From NCBI GenBank assembly GCA_003427395.1, contig BFEA01000289.1, forward strand, positions 1,079,111 to 1,100,723: 21,613 nucleotides of DNA. The letters run 5' to 3'. The notes beneath the pieces were generated by a model. That model worked only from the letters and a program-made list of their open reading frames with translations. It was not told the DNA's origin and ran no database searches. The DNA comes from Chara braunii. Lineage: Eukaryota > Streptophyta > Charophyceae > Charales > Characeae. Below, one piece after another: positions 17,518 to 21,613 of this stretch. The translations under genes were made by a program, and so were the position numbers. Position 1 is the stretch's first letter. Every line of letters starts with the position of its first letter.

Positions 17518-18218
17518 CTTCTCTGTTCTAGGTAGGGTAAGTTGGTTTCATTTTTGCGGATCCCTCGGTGCTTTCAGCTTGGTTTTTGGCAGCTTCAATG
17601 GGTTACGTGCACTGTACGGTGTCACTTTTGGTAGCAGGTTGGATTATATTTTTTAGGAGTCGGTTTTTGCATCACAAGGGTTACTTTCTTCTCCTTTTGG
17701 CTGTCGGTTAGACTAGATTTTTTGGGGTTTGTTGATACTTTCCCTGCTTTGCGTTGGCTTGGCCACTCTCCCAGGCGGCCAAAGGCTGGGCCTGGCCGGT
17801 GAGCCTCGCTCAGGCCGTCAACCGCCCTACTGTTTTGTGAGGGCCGGGCCCATTTTTTCCCGGCTTGCAATACAAAGTTCTTTTGCAAAAAAAAAAAAAA
17901 AAAAAACAGAAAAAAATTAAAAAAAACACTATTGTCTTCATTTGATTCCATGGGGATTTGAGCTCATGATTTGTTCATAAAGTACTATTCAGGCACATGG
18001 AATGGGTATGAAATCTTTCTTAAGTTTCTTTTTTTCTTTTTCGTTTTTTGTTTTTTAAGAGTTTTCAGAACTGGGCTTCTAGCCAGGCACACACTTCGTA
18101 TTTTATTCACTGCCTGGGAAGACCTGCATTTAACTTGAAACTTGGCTTTCACTTGACATGGACTTGACCTGAACTTGACTTGGGCTTGGCTTGGAATTTA
18201 CCTTTGTGGATATGCCAG
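17518..18218. other. T-rich interval with A20 tract, no supported gene
   Basis: An A run near 17887-17906 followed by more A-rich DNA could be the tail of a plus-strand short retrocopy whose body would lie at about 17520-17886, but no promoter boxes or domain were recognised. The T-rich character fits an intron of a plus-strand gene ending at the exon at 18219. Confidence 0.3.
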
Positions 18219-18551
18219 GTAGCATTCCATGAGCCTGCGGACTTCTTCCTTTATTGTGAGGGCACATATCCATACATTCGGGTATCTCTGCCTCGTGTGC
18301 GCCATGACGACTTCATTGCCTGCCTTGAAGAAGCACAACAGAACTTATTGGCAAGAGGACCTCCCCATGTTGCATCCCCTGCTGTGTCCGCTGTCACGGC
18401 CATCTCCTCCAAAGGCTTGGCGTCTACTGAAGGGAGGCGAAACTACTCTGGAGGATCTCCCCGTCCCAGGAGTGCCAAAAGAAACATCAAATCACCACTT
18501 AGCTCATCACAAAGCACAAGAGGATCCAGGACTCAATCGCCACTGAGACAG
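18219..18551 (+). CDS. Likely internal exon of an unidentified host gene
   Basis: An open stretch of 111 codons lies between a candidate acceptor (tatgccag, ending 18218) and a strong donor context (acag followed by gtcagt from 18551-18552), giving a phase 0-0 exon. The peptide starts with an ordered-looking segment (FHEPADFFLYCEGTYPYIRV), then DDFIACLEEAQQNLL, then a Ser/Arg-rich low-complexity tail. This combination of aromatic core and disordered tail is typical of a real gene. I do not recognise the family. The obvious following acceptor (gctgcag, ending 18623) would put a TGA in frame, so the next exon is not that one or the gene is broken. Confidence 0.4.
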
Positions 18552-18655
18552 GTCAGTTCTGTTTAGATTAAAAAGAAAATAAAGAGATGGGTCACTTTTG
18601 TATAAGAGTTCAAAAAGCTGCAGTGAGAAACTGCAAGCGAATATTGAGATCCCCC

Positions 18656-18709
18656 TCCTCCTCCACCACTACCTTCACCACCACCACCACTACCACCACC
18701 ACTACCACC
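18656..18709. repeat. Microsatellite (CCA/CTA)n ending at an N
   Basis: Imperfect CCA-type triplets run directly into the single N at 18710, after which retroelement sequence begins. Collapse or a gap at this point is likely. Confidence 0.85.
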
Positions 18710-18710
18710 N

Positions 18711-18775
18711 CTGGGGCCTTAGCCCAGAACATGTACATCATGGCAAGGCCCCTACTTGAGGGCTCAATCCTCACA
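18711..18775 (-). repeat. Start of 3' LTR (U3 end), truncated at assembly N
   Basis: On the minus strand this begins TGTGAGGATTGAG directly after a purine-rich tract. Identity over all 65 bases to 17453-17517 defines the LTR edge. The rest of the LTR is missing because of the N at 18710. Confidence 0.65.
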
Positions 18776-18791
18776 TTCCATCCCCCTTAGC
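18776..18791 (-). other. Polypurine tract of the chromovirus
   Basis: The minus strand reads aagggggatggaa immediately before the LTR TGTGAGG, about 20 bases after the pol stop. A purine-rich primer for plus-strand synthesis is expected exactly here in Ty3/gypsy elements. One T interrupts it. Confidence 0.55.
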
Positions 18792-18812
18792 TTCGAAAGT
18801 CCGCTGAGATGC

Positions 18813-19293
18813 TTACTTCGCAGGTGCCTTCCCTTTTAGCTTCCGTTCATAATCTGCCACCACCTGAGGAGCTGTTTCCATCAGTTCCTCCCGGGTAAAC
18901 CACCGATCTTCTTTCGGATCCGTATGATGCCTGAATCTGATCTGGTACTCCCTCTTGGGTTGGAGGTCTTCCTCGACCCAGCGGCTTCGGAAAAGGCATA
19001 TCCCTGTGATCCACAATATCGTCGATGTCGACTTGTCCATCCATGGTTGGGGGCAGCATCGATCTCCTGGAAGGGAATTGATCAGTCTCAGCGAAAGGTG
19101 CAAGCTTTGAGGCATGAAAGACTGGGTGAGTGCTTAGGTGTCCAGGGACACGAATGACGTACGTAGGACCATCCATTTCATCTCCCACTACATCCAAGAC
19201 TTCCCAGGGACCAAAGTACTGAGGCATTAGTTTGCGAGATATTCCGAACTCCTGTTCTAACTCACTAGCCTTGACCCAAACACGTTCCCCTAC
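18813..19293 (-). pseudogene. Integrase C-terminal region and chromodomain, frameshifted
   Basis: The frame after the stop at 19294-19296 begins VGERVWV, then MPQYFGPWEVLD, the GPY/F-type module of chromoviral integrases, then HPVFHASKLAPF, a standard link to the chromodomain. A frameshift near 18950-18965 moves the chromodomain tail into another frame, where YQIRFRHHTDPKEDRWFTRE and a final QVVADYE helix are read to a TAA at 18813-18815. The chromodomain normally guides integration to marked chromatin. The N-terminal aromatic strand is unclear in this copy. Confidence 0.75.
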
Positions 19294-19296
19294 CTA

Positions 19297-20046
19297 AAAT
19301 GTGGACTGTCTGCGATGTTGATTCTCAGAAGCGATCATGGCTTGTTGAGCCTTCTTCATATGTTCAACAGCATCTTGCAGCAATTTCTCATATTGCACAC
19401 CGTATTCAAGTGTGCGTGGAGTTGCAGCAGGTTGGTTTTCAGGTAGGAGGAAGTCTAATGCTGATCTAGGCTTCCATCCTAAGTGCAGCTGGTTAGGACT
19501 AACGCCGGTACTGCTATGTATAGCATTGTTGTACAGACTGGCGATGAGAGGTAACTGCTCATCCCAGTCATCCTGGTTGGGCTTGATGTAATGCCTCAGC
19601 AAGTGCTATACAACTCTATTCATTTGTTCGCGTTGTTCGTTGGCTTCGGGATTATTTCCTGAAGTCATGTGAAGTTGACTGCCCATCTGTTCCGCAGTCT
19701 TCTTCCACAACTCACTTGTGAATCGGACGTCTCGGTCACTAATGATGGTCTTTGGTAAACCAAAGTCCCTTACCCAGTTGTCCTTGAACAACTTGATGAC
19801 GTATTCTGTCCTGGCTGTCTCTGGCATTGGTATTAGTCTAGCGTACTTGGTGAATCGGTCAATGATGACGAAAATGTGCCTCTTACCACTCTTGCTGGTC
19901 ACAAGAGTGTCCATGAAATCCATGGAAACGCTCAATCATGGACCATCAGGAATAGGTAAAGACTTCAATAACCCAAGCGGTGCTTGAGTTCGCGGCTTGT
20001 CCCGCTGACAGACCTGACAAGTCTCAACATACTTTTTTGCGTCATC
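19297..20046 (-). pseudogene. Integrase zinc-finger end and catalytic core, interrupted by stops
   Basis: After the pol stop at 20047-20049 the same frame continues with the CX2C of the HHCC finger (ETCQVCQRD), pairing with the HX4H at the end of the upstream frame. A TGA follows at 19936-19938, then the DDE core: MDFMD (first Asp), ISDRDVRF (second Asp), and NEQREQMNR (Glu). A TAG at 19606-19608 comes right after the MNRVV. The following segment (LPLIASLYNNAIHSSTG) is the usual core end, closed by a TAG at 19294-19296. All DDE residues survive; only nonsense changes break it. Confidence 0.8.
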
Positions 20047-21613
20047 TTACATTCTGGGCCACCAAAATCGCTGTACTAAGTTTGCACTCGTTTTCTTGTA
20101 GCCAAAGTGCCCAGTTGCGTCATGACATTCGCCTAAAAATAAACTACGCAACTGTTCACTAGATGGAATTACCAATCTCTTTACTCCGGCCTTATCAAGA
20201 TAGATTAGCCCATCCACCATCACAAACTCACTTTCTGTGGCCTTGTCTTTTGCCTGAAGTTTGTGGATGATGTCCATCGCGACAGGGTCTTCCTGATAGG
20301 CTCCCACCAATGATTGGGTTACTTCATTAGATACGCCAAATTCGGAAACTAGCGCACCTAGGTAGTCTGCTCTACGGGATAGCGCGTCTGCAACCTTGTT
20401 GTATTCTCCCTTCAAGTACTCAAGCTTGAAGTCATATTGGTCTATGACCTCAATCCATTGCTTGAGTGCATCAGAAAGAGCCGGTTGAGTCTTGATCCGT
20501 TTGAGGGTCTGATGATCAGTCCTCAGATAGAAGAACCTTCCCAAAAGGAAGTATCTCCAATGGAGAAGTGCCTTGTAGAGAGCATAGAGTTCCCTTTCGT
20601 AGGTGGACTTAGCCAGCTTCTTCGATGGCATCTTCTTACTCATGTATTCAATCGGTCTCAACTTTTTCCCATCCTGCTGAGCCAGCACTGCGCCAATGCC
20701 GTATTGGCTTGCGTCAGTGGTCACTATGAATGGCTTCTGTGGATCGGGAACCATGAGAACTTCATGATTCATGAGTGCATGCTTCAATCTCTTGAAAGCA
20801 CCCTCACACTCATCACTCCAGTCCCACGGTGTGTCAAGTCGAGTTAGATCAGTCAAAGGAGAGGCGACTGTAGAATAGTTCTTAACGAAGTTTCTATAGT
20901 AGCCGCACATTCCTAAGAATGATCTGACCTTAGTGACTGTCTGAGGTCGTGGCCAGTCTGGAATACTAGCCACCTTCGCATCTTCCGGCCTAATTCCCTC
21001 CGCGGATACTTCATGACCCAAGTATAGTATCTTTGTGCAACCGAACTCACACTTCTCTAAGTTGACCTTATACTTGTGCTGTCGCAGGAGTGAGAGAACT
21101 GTCTCAACATGCTGTGCGTGCTCCTCGGCAGACTTACTAAAGATCAGAATGTCGTCTAGATAGACTACGACAAACTTATCTAAATGGTCATGGAAGATCC
21201 GATTCATAGCGTGCTGGAATGTACCCGGCGCATTACAAAGACCAAAAGGCATCACTACAAACTCATACAGACCATAACGAGTCTGAAAAGCTATCGTGTG
21301 ATGGTCCTCAGGTCTTATTGCGATTTGATGATATTCGAATTTCAAGTCTATCTTTGTATAGTACTTGCATCCCTGCACCCTATCCAATAGGTCGTCTATG
21401 CGAGGTAGAGGCTCTGCGTTCTTCACAGTGATGGCATTGAGGCCTCTATAGTCAATGCACATCCTTAAAGTACCCCCCTTCTTTGGTACGAATAGCACAG
21501 GTGATCCGTAAGGGGAAGTACTAGGCCAAATCCATCCCTTCTCTGTCAGCTCCTTGAGTTGCTTCCGAAGTTCATCTAACTCGGCAGGGGCCATCCTATA
21601 GATCCTTCCCTTT
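20047..21613 (-). CDS. Chromovirus pol: reverse transcriptase, RNase H, start of integrase; 5' partial
   Basis: An open frame of at least 515 codons enters from the right edge (KGRIYR precedes the first Met at 21592-21594). RT covers about residues 25-200: VLFVPKK (33-39), [10 protein letters not shown] (44-53), a first catalytic Asp in KIDL (D83), MPFGLCNAP (115-123) and YLDD (145-148). The usual LKSGYHQ reads LKFEYHQ, a change at two conserved positions. The connection contains [11 protein letters not shown]. RNase H runs about 288-410: TTDAS (D294), YERELYAL (E335), RTDHQ (D360), VADALSR (D403). A linker leads to integrase H491 and H496. It stops at 20047-20049 where the frame otherwise continues as integrase. 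Confidence 0.9.
   Translation of the reverse strand, partial: KGRIYRMAPAELDELRKQLKELTEKGWIWPSTSPYGSPVLFVPKKGGTLRMCIDYRGLNAITVKNAEPLPRIDDLLDRVQGCKYYTKIDLKFEYHQIAIRPEDHHTIAFQTRYGLYEFVVMPFGLCNAPGTFQHAMNRIFHDHLDKFVVVYLDDILIFSKSAEEHAQHVETVLSLLRQHKYKVNLEKCEFGCTKILYLGHEVSAEGIRPEDAKVASIPDWPRPQTVTKVRSFLGMCGYYRNFVKNYSTVASPLTDLTRLDTPWDWSDECEGAFKRLKHALMNHEVLMVPDPQKPFIVTTDASQYGIGAVLAQQDGKKLRPIEYMSKKMPSKKLAKSTYERELYALYKALLHWRYFLLGRFFYLRTDHQTLKRIKTQPALSDALKQWIEVIDQYDFKLEYLKGEYNKVADALSRRADYLGALVSEFGVSNEVTQSLVGAYQEDPVAMDIIHKLQAKDKATESEFVMVDGLIYLDKAGVKRLVIPSSEQLRSLFLGECHDATGHFGYKKTSANLVQRFWWPRM

Larger units (their letters stand above)
18711..21613 (-). mobile_element. Ty3/gypsy chromovirus, 3' part, runs off right edge
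   Basis: Reading leftwards from the right edge the order is RT, RNase H, integrase, chromodomain, stop, polypurine tract, LTR. This is the Ty3/gypsy order, and the chromodomain places it among chromoviruses. Gag, protease, primer-binding site and 5' LTR would lie beyond 21613. The 3' LTR is cut after 65 bp by the N at 18710. Four stops and a frameshift in integrase/chromodomain mean this copy cannot make a full pol. Confidence 0.9.

Noticed and set aside
18552-18710. Next exon of the putative host gene starting after gctgcag (18623)
   Set aside because: Joined in phase to the exon ending at 18551 it would begin with TGA, and it runs into a triplet microsatellite and an N.
1-21613. tRNA, rRNA or spliceosomal RNA genes
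   Set aside because: I looked for tRNA A/B-box-like strings and conserved rRNA segments and saw none I could defend; tRNAscan-SE and Rfam searches would be decisive.

Overview
The window is repeat-dominated eukaryotic nuclear DNA with no complete host gene that I can name. The recognisable coding matter is retroelement: an L1/plant-type LINE ORF1 at the left edge, a LINE ORF2 at 11.4-14.6 kb, and a Ty3/gypsy chromovirus pol at 18.8-21.6 kb running off the right edge. All three lie on the minus strand. DUF4283-type gag with a zinc knuckle, an AP-endonuclease/RT/zf-RVT ORF2 and a chromodomain integrase together point to the green-plant lineage. The very low gene density and microsatellites fit a large streptophyte genome. 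A charophyte alga such as Chara is my guess from family resemblance, not something proven here. Two single N bases (4977, 18710) show this is assembled draft sequence.

Layout: 1-1560, decayed LINE ORF1 (minus). 1561-2550, GC-rich, no gene. 2550-5080, a hairpin-rich non-coding block holding a palindrome cluster, a ~122-bp tandem array (3288-3893), and an array of hairpins (4133-5063) whose 17-nt loop is nearly constant while the stems differ and pair by compensatory change. 5080-8800, GC- and CT-rich, with degenerate dispersed repeats. 8841-9152, a charged minus-strand ORF of unknown function. 9519-10527, local tandem duplications. 10620-10995, T-rich tract and unassigned DNA. 10996-14720, LINE with poly(A) tail, 3' UTR and an open 1063-codon ORF2 that has lost the RT catalytic centre. 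14763-15760, microsatellites, an 89-bp direct repeat and a GC island. 15988-18710, possible plus-strand host exons and a detached LTR end. 18711-21613, chromovirus 3' end: LTR edge, polypurine tract, chromodomain, integrase (several stops), RNase H and RT (intact).

The retroelements do not act together as a pathway; they are separate insertions at different stages of decay. The least expected feature is the 4.1-5.1 kb hairpin array. Its conserved loop, covarying stems and a bias of G-U over A-C pairs when read on the plus strand suggest selection on an RNA (or cruciform) fold rather than on a protein. I recognise no described family that it matches.
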